DNA from: Prionace glauca
Lineage: Eukaryota; Chordata; Chondrichthyes; Carcharhiniformes; Carcharhinidae
Direction of reading: 5' to 3'
Assembly: GCA_037974335.1 (NCBI GenBank)
Contig: CM075760.1
Span: 64,380,360-64,444,359, forward strand
Length of the DNA stretch: 64,000 nucleotides
Shown piece after piece: positions 43,573-53,504 of the stretch. Position numbers and translations under genes: made by a program. The first letter of the stretch is position 1; the number at the start of each line of letters is the position of its first letter. Under the pieces are notes generated by a model. It had not been told where the DNA came from. It ran no database searches and saw only the letters and a program-made list of their open reading frames with translations.

Positions 43573-44493
43573 TCAGTTTAAATCTCCCCGCATAGCCTTT
43601 GCAAATTTACCCCCCAGGATATTGATTCCCCTCTGGTTCAGGTGTAAACCATCACTCATATAGAGGTCCCGCCTTCCCCAGAATGAGCCCCAATTGCTTA
43701 AGTACCTGAACCCCTCCCTCCTGCACCATCCCCTCAGCCACGAGTTCAAACTTTCCCTCTCTCCATTCCTCTCTAAACTATCCCGTGGTACAGGCAAGAG
43801 TCCGGATATAACTATTCTTCCAGACTTGGCCTTTAGTTTCCACCCCAACTCCATAAATCTTTGTTTAATTTCCCCTTCCCTTAATCTCCCTATGTCATGT
43901 GTCCCCACATGAACTATAACTTGGGGTTGATCTCCCTCTCCCCTAAGAGTCCTGAATACCCTGTCCGATACATCCCGGACCCCAGCCCCAGGTAGGCAAC
44001 ACACCAGCCCCGAGTCCCTACCCTTACCTCCAACTCTCCTATCCGTCCACTTAACTGTGGAGTCCCCAATCACGAGGCCCAACCTCTTACCCCTAACCAC
44101 CTGAGGTTTCCCAATAGGCTCACCCCCAGAGACCTGCTCCCTTTGGCTATCCCCAGTTGATTCCTCCTCAACTGTAGCCTCCAGGACCGAAAACCTATTT
44201 TGGAGGGGAACAGCCCCAGGGGATTGACCCCCCAACTGCTTCTTTCCCCTCTTCCTGACAGTGACCCAAGACTCATTTCTAGGAGTAACTATCTCCTTAT
44301 AACTCCTTTCTAAGTCCTCCTCCACTTTCCGGATTATGCGGAGCTCCTCTAATTCCACCTCCAGCTCCTTTACACGCTCCTCCAGAAACTGCACTTTTAC
44401 ACACTTCCCACAAGTAAAATCACCTGAAACACTGCTGGACTCCCTCACGACATACATCCCACAGGAGATGCAGCTTACAGCCTGAACTGCCAT
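43573..44493 (-). CDS. CR1 ORF1: zinc-knuckle, coiled coil and SGNH-esterase-like protein
   Basis: 307 codons from the ATG at 44493 (the frame is open a little further up). Near the N-terminus is a C-x2-C...C-x2-C pair (CISC, CGKC). A Glu/Leu-rich coiled coil (FLEERVKELEVELEEL...) and a basic linker follow. The C-terminal half is an SGNH-hydrolase-like domain: GDS (Ser block) about 145 codons from the ATG, HVGTHDI in place of the usual GTND, and SDGLHLN with the Asp-His pair. CR1 ORF1 proteins are known to carry esterase domains of this kind, thought to help RNA binding or membrane and lipid contact during retrotransposition. The frame is intact. The Asn-to-His change in block III is unusual. 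Confidence 0.85.
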   Translation of the reverse strand: MAVQAVSCISCGMYVVRESSSVSGDFTCGKCVKVQFLEERVKELEVELEELRIIRKVEEDLERSYKEIVTPRNESWVTVRKRGKKQLGGQSPGAVPLQNRFSVLEATVEEESTGDSQREQVSGGEPIGKPQVVRGKRLGLVIGDSTVKWTDRRVGGKGRDSGLVCCLPGAGVRDVSDRVFRTLRGEGDQPQVIVHVGTHDIGRLREGEIKQRFMELGWKLKAKSGRIVISGLLPVPRDSLERNGERESLNSWLRGWCRREGFRYLSNWGSFWGRRDLYMSDGLHLNQRGINILGGKFAKAMRGDLN

Positions 44494-44840
44494 CCCTGAA
44501 ACTATTCCCAGCAGAAAAATAAAAATATATAAAAAAAAACCTTCCCCCACACTTATAATTAGGTTAGAGGAGGTGGAAGGGTGGGATTCTCTACCAGTGT
44601 AGAGAATCGGGTATCCTCTCTGCGCTAATTTATAGGGTTAGGGGCCCGAAAAAAAAAACTACAAGTACCGGCAAGCGCCCTAGTGACGACTTCCGGTTTC
44701 TAACTTAATTTAAAAAAAACCGCCGAAACTCGCGACTTTAAAACTAAAATAAAAAGTTACCCAGAATAAACTTTTTGCTACCTTATTGCTGCCTCCTCAC
44801 TCGCCCAAAAATCGCTGCCTCTCAACTCTGCTCCACAGGA

Positions 44841-45444
44841 ACAATCGTTTTAAAACGATTTATTGCTGCAATTAATGAATAAAACTAATTATCGTGTTAT
44901 TGAACTGCAAGCATGGTGGAAATCGAACAAGACAGGCGATAAGATTAAAGTTTGAAGATTGTTACAGTCAGTTGGAAATAATTTTTTATTTTCCATATTT
45001 CGGATAGTTGGGCATTATTCCTATAATAATTATAGTTTAGTAATCCTATTTCACAAAATAAACGTTACGGTTAACTAAAAACTACTTTGTGTTTTTGGTT
45101 TCTTTCAACAATTCTATTCCTGCAATATTCTTGTCTCAGGCATATGCCTGAGGGAAGTTGTTTGTGGACCGTAGAAAAAAATCACGAATGAAATAAGTGT
45201 TCAGTTTCAGAGGCTATCCTGCACGTAAAGGTTCTAAACATTCCGAGCAGAATATTAGAATTATGTTATTCATTAGTAACCGTACGATATTCAGTAACAA
45301 AACACCTTTCAGTCGCTTCATCTACTCCACGGATGTGGGGCCTTGGACTTAGAGGAATATATCAGGATTGAGCTAGAGCAGGCAACGCACCCTGATAATA
45401 ACCACGACAAATTTCAACATTAATACACAATAATTTGGGAGTTA
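44841..45444. other. AT-rich spacer without recognisable features
   Basis: Starts with the short palindrome 'aatcgttttaaaacgatt' beside the CR1 5' end. No gene or repeat was recognised beyond it. Confidence 0.4.
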
Positions 45445-45815
45445 AGAACACAAGACCAGAATAAATAGGAGCAGGAGCAGTCCATCATGCCCAACGAGCG
45501 TGCTCCACCATTCAGTAAGATCATGGCTAATCCTTTGGGGACGCAGGCCCATTGATCCACCCGCTCACCATAACCCTTAATTCCTTCACTGTTAAAAAAT
45601 CTGGCTAACTTTTGCTGAAACCATTCAATAAAGTAGTCTCAACTGCTTCACTGGGCAGGGAATTCCACAAATTCACAATCCTTTGTCTGAGAAAGTTCGA
45701 TCCCAACTCATTTCTAAATCTGTTCCTCCTTGTTTTGAGGCTATGCCCTCTAATGCTAGCTTCACTCGCCAGTGGAAACAGCCTTGCATATTCTATCTTA
45801 TTTATTCCAGTGGTA

Positions 45816-46005
45816 GTTATATATATATATATATATATGTTCAATCATTTGGGGGATCTTATAGAAATGTATATATATATATGTGTGTGTGTGTTTATAA
45901 ATGTATATATATATATACATTTCTATAATATATAATTCTATAATATATAATTCTATATATGTGTATATATATATATATATACATTTCTATAAGATCCCCC
46001 AAATG
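45816..46005. repeat. Palindromic AT-rich repeat
   Basis: Left arm 45846-45880 (CATTTGGGGGATCTTATAG... then ATGTATATA) is the reverse complement of right arm 45971-46005, with (TA)n and (TG)n sequence between. The right arm keeps the LINE-derived reading (TCTATAAGATCCCCC); the left arm is its inverted copy. A smaller nested palindrome spans 45862-45927. It can form a cruciform or long hairpin. Confidence 0.92.
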
Positions 46006-46367
46006 TAACGACCCATCCCCCACCCCGCCACCCCGCTATTGTTGTAAATTCCAATGATTACAGTCCCAGCCTATTCATTCTCTCCTCAGAAGGTATCACT
46101 CTTAGCTCCGGAATCAACATAATAAGTTTCCTTTGCACTCGCTCCAGTACATCCTTTCTCAATTATGGAGACCAAAACTGTACGCAATGTTCCATTTGTG
46201 ACCTAACCAGCACCCTATACAAGTGAAACATAAGCCTCTTTTTTTAGCAAAGGCAAAATTCAATTTGCCTGCACCCCATGTTTTGTAATCCATGCGCAAG
46301 GACGCCCAGGTTCTTATGCACAGCAGCAAGCTGCAATTTTTACCATTTTGCCCATTTTGCTGTTATT

Positions 46368-46492
46368 CCTACCTGACGAAGGCGGTAACCTCGAAAGCTA
46401 GTGAGTTTACTATCAAATAAATCGGTTGGACTTAAACCTGGTGTTTTACTGTGTTTACCCCAGTCCAACGCCGGCATATCTACATCTCGAAT
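46368..46492 (+). mobile_element. Penelope-like tail fragment
   Basis: The landmarks 'cctgacgaaggcggtaacc', 'tcgaaagct', 'aaataaatcggttggact', 'ttactgtgtttaccccag' and 'caacgccggcatat' match the tail at 10893-11050. It lies inside the old CR1. Confidence 0.65.
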
Positions 46493-47399
46493 TTATTGCC
46501 AGACACTTACCCAGTCCCTTAAACTATCTATGATTCCTTTGTATACTTTCAGGCCCTCTGCACATTTTACCATTCATCTTGCGAAATTTGGCATTCTACA
46601 TTTGTTCCCCAACTTCAAATTGTTCTTTGTAAATTGCAAACAATTTGTAGTCCCAGAAGTGATCCATTAGACAAAAACACTATTCACTGATCGTCGATCA
46701 GAAAAACAACCATTTACCCCCACTATTTTCATCCTCTCAATTAATCAACCTCCAACCATGCTAAAGCATTCTCCATCGCGCCGTGCACCTTTATCTCAAG
46801 CATCAATCTTTTTTGCGGCTCTTTATCGAATGCATTCTGGAAATCCAAACACAACATGTCCACCGGATTCCCACCGTAACCCACGCTTGCAATGTCCTCC
46901 AAAAATTCCAGCAACTTAATTAAACATTGACCTGCCTTTCATGAACCCATGCTGCATCTTCCCAATGGGGCAATTCCTAGTTCCTAGTTCCTCACCTCAC
47001 ATTGCCTTTATCAATTTTTGGCATCTTTGTATGTGCTCCATTGTGAGGCCTTACACAAAATGCCTGATCAATGTTGCGGCCATTTCCTAATTTCTCATTA
47101 TTAAATCCCCTTTCTCATCCTCTAAAAGACCAACGTTTCCCTAGCCAGTCTTTTTAATTCTATACATTTGGGAAACATTTACTATCGTTACATATTCATT
47201 CTCAATCTCATGATGTATCTTAATTTTACTTCTAATTTTTTTTTCGTGGCGTTCGTTCTACCTTTAAAGATTTCCCAATCCTCTAGTTTTCCACAAATCT
47301 TTACCACTTTGTATGCATTTCCTTTCAATTTATTACCCTCCTTACTGTGATCTCTCCTTCCACGAGTATCCATCACTGTAACATATTTTATTTTGGGAT

Positions 47400-47820
47400 T
47401 TAAAAAAAATTAATATGGATGCTGGAATCTGAAACCAAATGTGAAAATGCTGGAAAATCTCAGCAGGTTTGGATAGCACCTGTGAGGGGAGAAACAATCT
47501 GACGTATCTAGTCCAGATAGCCCTTTGTCAAAATTAAAATTTTTGGGAACTAGGAGATGTTTATACTATAGTGTGAAGGAATGTAAGGTGAGCCACAGCC
47601 ACAAAGAAAAAACGGGGGAAGACTCCAAATGGCAATCCATAAAGAGAATAGAATGTGTGAATGCCAAACAAACAGAGGAGCTGAAATCAAAAGGTAAACT
47701 GTGACAGATAAGATGGGGGTGGGGGGGGGGAGGGATGGAGGTGGAGGGAGATGGGTGGGAAAGAGGTAAAATTGAGAAAAATGGATTAAGGAAACCAAAG
47801 AGGGAGAAAGGGTAATGAAA
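47400..47820 (-). repeat. Dispersed repeat inserted in the old CR1
   Basis: 47405-47545 is the inverted form of the 'ccagcatccgcagtaatttgc' family ('tggatgctggaatctgaaacc', 'tgctggaaaatctcagcagg'). The rest is purine-rich with a G-run near 47715. LINE sequence resumes after 47820. Confidence 0.5.
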
Positions 47821-49083
47821 GCAAGGATCATTAATTATTCCTCCCTCTTTACACAGGACCAAATCTAGCATAGCTTACTCCCGCGTAAGTTTCAGTACGT
47901 ACTATTCAAGGAAACTATCATGTATATATCCTATGAACTCCTCCTCAAGAGTCCCTTGATCGACCTGATTTGACCAACCTACTTTTAGATTAAAACATGC
48001 ATCAAAAATGTCCTGCCATAATTACATAGGCTATATAGACATAACTAAATTGACAGCCTGTTTATGGATCTCAAAGAGAATGTATGTGCCTCTCAGAGGA
48101 GAAGTTTTGCATGACATAACCAATAAGAGGAAATGCCCAATTCAAATGTACATTACGCAGGAGATTGCGCCCTGTTTAATGGCTAAATAACATTAATATT
48201 AGATGCACTGGATATTTTGCTGCATTAACTAATTCTCCGAATTTATTCTGAGTTCCAGCATAAATAAAGGGATTGACGCAGGAGCACAGTAACTGAAGCA
48301 TGAAACCGCTTTCGTCAACAATAAAATTTGATTCACTGAAATTTGTACCTGAGAAGTAACTAACGTTTGCAATCCGCACATAGAGGAATGTTGTAAGAAC
48401 TAATAAATAGAGCAGGATGAAACTACCCGATATGGCAAAGAGTAAAACAATGGATTTTCTCCGCTTCTCCATCTCTGGGTCACTCTGATTCTCTCCATTG
48501 TTCTGGATCCGGAGCCTCCTGCGCGCTTTGTTGGCCGCTACTATGTGCCTGACAGTCAGCGCATTGAGCAATAAAATCAGAATGAATGGGAGACAAGGGA
48601 TTAAAATGTGATGAATCCAGTCATATCCGGCCCATGCAGGTGACGTATAAAATATTAATTTGATGTTATAGAACCAGGGTGTGTTGTTAATTGTGTACGA
48701 CGGTTCATAAATAAAATATAGGAAGGTATTTTTCAAACAGCTCAGCGTACAAACAATGCCTATCGCACGGCCTGCCGTCTTCACGTTGCAATATTTTGTT
48801 TTCAGCTTCTGGCAACAAATTGCCACATATCGATCGAAGGTGAATGCGACTGTTAACCAAACCGAACTGTCTATGACTCCTTAGTTCATGACAGACCTGA
48901 AACTGCACACTGGCGTAATGTTCAAGAAACTAATTGGGAAATACATTCCAGCCATCCTGTTCAATATCACAGCGGTAACCATGATAAGCAAGTCCATCAC
49001 CGCCATGGATAGCAGGTAGTAAGTGATACATCTGGAAAGTCCGCATCTCTCTCGGGACAGGATCACAATCACTGACAAGTTCG

Positions 49084-49594
49084 CTGTAACAAAATCACAT
49101 GTAGAAAAGCAATGTGAGAAAGTGGAAAGGTGTACGAATCATTGGCAGCTAGAACGAGAAATTCTCAAATAATTATCTATATCTGAAAACTTCCTGTGAA
49201 TTCTATACATTTGGCGCCCGATAGCAAGAAAACAATAGTTGCTGGCTCTTATTTCTGCTTTTAATGAAATCATTCACATTAAAAATATGGTGAATAACAT
49301 TGGCCAGTATCGTGCTACAATATAACATAAAACAGACGAGGAAAACAAAATAAAAATGTTTGAACCAAATGTGGGAGAACTGGAGAAGAGAAGAAAAAAC
49401 TTAACCAATCCTATAGATATTCAAGGCAGTAAAATTAAAGTTAAAAATAATTAAAGTATATTTATTAGTCACAATTTGCTTTATATTCAAACTTCGGTAA
49501 ATATACGGTGAAAAATTCCCGAGTCGCCACACTCCAGCGCCAGTTCTGGTTGACTGAGGGAGAAATTAACATAACCCATTCACAAAACATGCAA
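49084..49594. other. Intron sequence of GPCR copy 3, no features seen
   Basis: AT-rich; no repeat or exon was recognised. Confidence 0.4.
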
Positions 49595-49740
49595 TCCTTT
49601 GGACTTGGGAGTAAACCTGAGCACCCAAAGAAAATCGACACCGAAACAGGGAGAACGTGTAAACTCCACACAAACTGTCACCCAAGCCAGGAATGGAACC
49701 CGCCTCCCTAACGCTGTGAGGCAGCAGTGCTGACCACAAA
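49595..49740 (-). mobile_element. SINE 5' fragment
   Basis: Minus orientation: tRNA-like head ('gtcagcactgctgcctcacagcg', a B-box-like 'ggttccattcc') and part of the body ('tgtggagtttacacgttctccctg'). The 3' half is missing. It lies inside the intron of GPCR copy 3. Confidence 0.75.
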
Positions 49741-50316
49741 GGCATCGATAAGAAGTACAACAGCCAGCAATAAGAGTGTAAGCTAATTAGAATGCAGGAA
49801 AAACAAGTTGAGAACTAAATTTATAATTATCTTTTATCGAATCAATTACTTAAAAAAAAGACCTTTACTGTTGGACAATCTGAAAGCGAAAATGATGGAA
49901 AAGAGAAGAAACGATTGCACAGAATGCTTTCTGCCTGCTCAGAGGGTGTGTGAGGCGGACATGGAGATTATATCTAGCTCTTCTTCAGAAGTCACCTAGG
50001 ATTCTAGTTGTGGACGCGAACCAAAGAAAAAACCACTAAAAGCACCTGATGTTTCATTTTTGGAAAAAGAAATTACCTCCTTTAACACAACATGCCTCGG
50101 TATTGTGCTCTGTCACAGGATAAATGATCAATTAGTTTAATGCTGAAAGTTGAATTCATATAAAATGAATGGGAACGAGAGATATCAAAGTTAAAAGAAC
50201 ACATCAAATACGGTTTTTATTGCAGAACCATTATTTATTAAATACCATTAATTGAAGTTGAACCGATAGCATTGAACCACCATTTTGTTCAATCAATTGG
50301 TCTTTGTAGTGATTTC

Positions 50317-51505
50317 ATAGAACATAGAACACTACAGCGCAGAACAGGCCCTTCGGCCCACGATGTTGCGCTCACCAGTTAAAAAAGCAATGACCCTCTA
50401 ACCTAAACCAATCCCTTTCCATCCATAAACCTATCCACGGATCTCTTAAACGCTCCCAAACTAGGCGCATCTACAACTGCAGCAGACAGGGCATTCCAAT
50501 CACTCACCAACCTCTGGGTAAAGAACCAACCTCTGACATCGGTCCTATAACTACCACCCCTTAATTTAAAGTTATGCGCCCTCGTGCTAGCTTTCTCCAT
50601 CCGAGGAAAAGGGCTATCACTGTTCACCCTATCTAAACCTCTAATCATCTTATATGTTTCAATAAGGTCCGCTCTTAGCCGCCTTCTTTCTGACGAAAAC
50701 AACCCCAAATCCCTCAGTCTCTCCTCATAGGACCTTCCCTCCATACCAGGCAACATCCTGGTAAACCTCCTCTGCACCCTCTCCAATGCCTCCACATCCT
50801 TCCTATAATGTGGGGACCAGAACTGCACACAATACTCCAAGTGCGGACGCACCAGACTTTTGTACAGTTGCAACATGATGTTGCGGCTCCTAAATTCAAT
50901 CCCCCTTCCAATAAACGCCAAGACACCGTATGCCTTCCTAACTACCTAATCTACTTGATTTCCAACTTTCAGGGATCTATGTACACATACGCCTAGATCC
51001 CTCTGTTCATCAACTCTATTCAGAGTCCTACCGTTAGCCCTATACTCTACACATCTGTTATTCCTGCCAAAGTAAATTACCTCACATTTTTCCGCATTAA
51101 ACTCCATCTGCCACCTCTCGGCCCAGCTCTGCAACTTGTCCAAGTCTCTCTGTAAACTATGACACCCCTCTTCACTATCTATCACACCTCCGACTTTGGT
51201 GTCATCAGCAAATTTACTGATCCACCCAGCTGGAAATCGCTGCCTCTCAACTCTGCTCCACAGGAACAATGAGGCCGAGTCACGGAGGTAGGAGCTTTTT
51301 AATCCCGAGAAAGAAAAAAAACTACAAGTACCGGCAAGCGCCCTAGTGACGACTTCCGGTTTCTAACTTAATTTAAAAAAAAACCGCCGAAACTCGCGAC
51401 TTTAAAACTAAAATAAAAAGTTACCCAGTATAAACTTTTTGCTACGTTTTTGCTGCCTCCTCACTCACCCAAAAATCGCTGCCTCTCAACTCTGCTCCAC
51501 AGGAA
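50317..51505 (-). mobile_element. Internally deleted CR1 with tandem 5' UTR pieces (subfamily 2 body)
   Basis: Read on the minus strand it has a full 5' UTR piece (51505-51300), a linker, and a second truncated piece starting with the same TTCCTGTGGAGCAGAGTTGA (51266-51234). That second piece is joined directly to ORF2 at [13 protein letters not shown]. The rest runs through LVRPHLEYCVQFWSPHYRKD to a 3' end at 50317. ORF1, the endonuclease and most of the RT are missing. The 5' UTR matches the 39.65-44.84 kb element, whereas the 3' body matches the 34.5 kb subfamily. A one-base change breaks the frame near 50945. It sits in the intron of GPCR copy 3, on the same strand. Confidence 0.88.
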
Positions 51506-51998
51506 TTATGTACATAATTATAATTGAGAAGAAGATAAATTATACCATTCAAGATGTGAGTGGTAACGGGAGGTGAGCAGGTTGACATTTGTGTGGTGAT
51601 GACATTTCTAAAGGGGAGAATCTTATTCATAAAGGTGAATAGAGTTAGTTAACATGCAAAATTAATGTTGTTAAAGTGGAGAAGGTGATTCTGTGAAAAG
51701 AAGAAGCTATACTGATTAGAAAGAAAAATAAACTCCTGTTAAAGTAGTTAAACGTTCTTGTGGAACGATGCACATAATAACATTGCAAAGGAAACGGTAA
51801 AAATGAATGAGAACATTCGGCTTTTTAAGGATCATTTCTGTAATTCGTAACGATTTTCATCACTTTACCTGGAACTCCGATAGCTGCAAGGAAAGGATAG
51901 TAAAGGGCAAACATCAGTCCCTTTGCAGGCCCATGCATTTTCTTCTGAATTCTTATCGTACTCTCAACTTCCCTTAAAAAATCTTTGTATTTCAACAT

Positions 51999-53433
51999 GA
52001 TGCTGGGCTCCAGGGAAATAATTAGATTATTTTAATTTAAATGACGCTAATTGGTGGAGGTACGTGAGCGCAGCTGCTACCAGAGAATTGAAATGAAATG
52101 TTTTAAGAAATTTTGAAATGTTCTAATATGAAATACGGAGAGACTTCAGTATCAATTCAAAGCATTTATCCCGAAATAACTGTGAGAATGAACGCTTAAT
52201 AGACATTTCCGAGGTGAAAGTGAACATTGAGAAAAAGGAACCACCTGATAAGAACTACGTTCTCTTCATTATCAGCTAATTTCCTTGACAATGAGGGAAC
52301 GGGAAGCATTAACGTTCTCGCTCCTGGTTACTGTTTATCTTCAGTTTGCATAGTGACCATTCACACCCTTTATTCCTAATTGTTATGAAAGTGTAAACAG
52401 ACTTTATTGAAGTCGATTGCCTGGTCTGCTCACAATGTGAAGAATGGCATTATTCAATGCTGTAAATGTGTTTAATTCTCTGCCTGTCCATTCAATGTTG
52501 TCACAGCTCAAAAAGATTGTTTTCAATGAGCATTTCATTAGCTGTGCCAGTTATTCTTTTGTGTAGGAAACGTCAGGTTAGGTCGGAAGCTTTCAGCACA
52601 AAATGCTGACAGGTAACTCTCGTAATCTAGTATAGCCACGAGTCCTTTGCAACCTGGGAAATTTCTTCTGTAATTTTAAACAAACTATATCCACTGGTTA
52701 TGTTTTAGTTGCCCTGATCTCGTCGAAATAAACTCAAATAGTTTTTTTTCAAACACTGTTCCAATAAAATAACCGTGATTCAGCCACATCTTGTGGTACG
52801 TCTTTACCATTTATTCTGTGGTGGACTCCGCAATCCTCCATACACTTTTTCTTAGACTGAAATTCTCAGTTTTCCTTTGTTTTACTCCTTCAAAAGGAGT
52901 TTCATCTATATTGTATTCAAATTAATGAGAGACTATTTTGAATCTGCGCCAAAACAAGAAAAAAGCAGTAATGCAACTAATACCCTTCCACTCACAGCAG
53001 GACTGAGCTATTTTAATATATGATTCAATCAATTCTAACTATTTAGCTAAGAAACCAGTTGCGAGCAACTATACCTGGCAAATCGACCAAAATCAGTGGA
53101 ACAGAGACATTGGACATAACTGAACATGAATTGTATTTGATAGACCTGGAGATAACTCAAAGGGAAAGGATGTGTTAAGGCAGTTCTTGAGTGTCATTTT
53201 TTTACAGTAATGAGGGTATGCTGTGTGTTCCCCTGTATTTTCACTGACGCCTCAGTCATTAGCTTGGTAGCTTTTAGAAATTGAAAGTTATGCATGCGGG
53301 ACTAGCGCACTTTGTGCTCCAGCCAAAAAAAAAACAGTATTTCCAGTTCCTGAACAAATCGACTGTGTTCTCGCTAAACATGTTATTTTGTAGGAGAAAT
53401 TTAGAGTATGGAATATATTTCATGGCCGCAACT
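51999..53433. other. AT-rich spacer upstream of GPCR copy 3
   Basis: A CCAAT (minus strand, near 52055) lies about 60 bases before the copy 3 ATG, but no TATA like those of copies 1 and 4 is seen. Nothing else was recognised. Confidence 0.35.
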
Positions 53434-53504
53434 GTCCGGCTAACACAGTCGATAGCGCATGAAACACTTTATGTCAGGGACTCGGTTCGAGCCCCACGTT
53501 GTTA
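53434..53504 (+). pseudogene. tRNA-Lys-like pseudogene
   Basis: The parts GTCCGGCTAACACAGTCGATAG and GGTTCGAGCCCCACGTTG keep the tRNA-Lys frame, but the anticodon arm (ACACTTTATGT) no longer pairs and the 3' acceptor strand is gone. The next 150 bases match the 3' flank of the Lys copies at 2441 and 20214. It is therefore a far-flung member (about 30 kb from the tRNA field) of the same duplicated unit. Confidence 0.72.

Larger units (their letters stand above)
39651..44840 (-). mobile_element. CR1-clade LINE, near full length (subfamily 3)
   Basis: About 5.2 kb with all parts in order on the minus strand: 5' UTR (44840-44500), ORF1 (44493-43573), ORF2, and a 3' end at 39651 closing in TGTTCTATGTTCTAAA. 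The 5' UTR is shared with 51300-51505 at about 97% by eye. An internal 851-base tandem duplication (41810-42660 and 42661-43511) splits the 5' part of ORF2, so the copy as it stands is probably not able to move. Otherwise both frames are open, which suggests a young insertion. No convincing target-site duplication was found. Confidence 0.93.
45445..48010 (-). mobile_element. Old CR1-like LINE, interrupted by other repeats
   Basis: Minus-strand CR1 order can be followed in pieces. The 3' end is at 45445, the ORF2 C-terminal at 45600-45800 and 46000-46330, RT to linker at 46490-47395, and endonuclease part at 47830-48010 ('gaaactatcatgtatatatcctatgaactcctc'). It is broken by the AT palindrome (45816-46005), a Penelope-like tail (46368-46492) and another repeat (47400-47820). 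There are many stops and indels. It is older than all four CR1 copies with open frames (at 8.0, 34.5, 36.7 and 39.7 kb). Confidence 0.75.
48176..51998 (-). pseudogene. GPR139-like GPCR, copy 3 (two exons, one in-frame stop)
   Basis: Exon 1 is 51998-51869: a 43-codon lead ending ALYYPFLAAIGVP, with a GTAAAG donor. Exon 2 is 49083-48176 after a TTTGTTACAG acceptor. The phase-1 intron of 2.8 kb holds a CR1 derivative. Spliced length would be 345 residues. Motifs are MAVMDLLIMV (TM2), FTFDRYVAIC (TM3, a true DRY), CLPFILILLLNALTV (TM5) and CSCVNPFIYAG (TM7 with NPxxY, unlike the other copies). A single TAA at 48883-48881 (codon 111, before SSVWLTV at TM3) interrupts an otherwise open frame; relatives have Tyr there. 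It could be a young pseudogene, a null allele, or a sequence error. Splice sites and all seven helices are kept. Confidence 0.85.

Noticed and set aside
45612-45935. Frames with long Tyr-Ile runs
   Set aside because: They are translations of the TA microsatellite and antisense LINE sequence.
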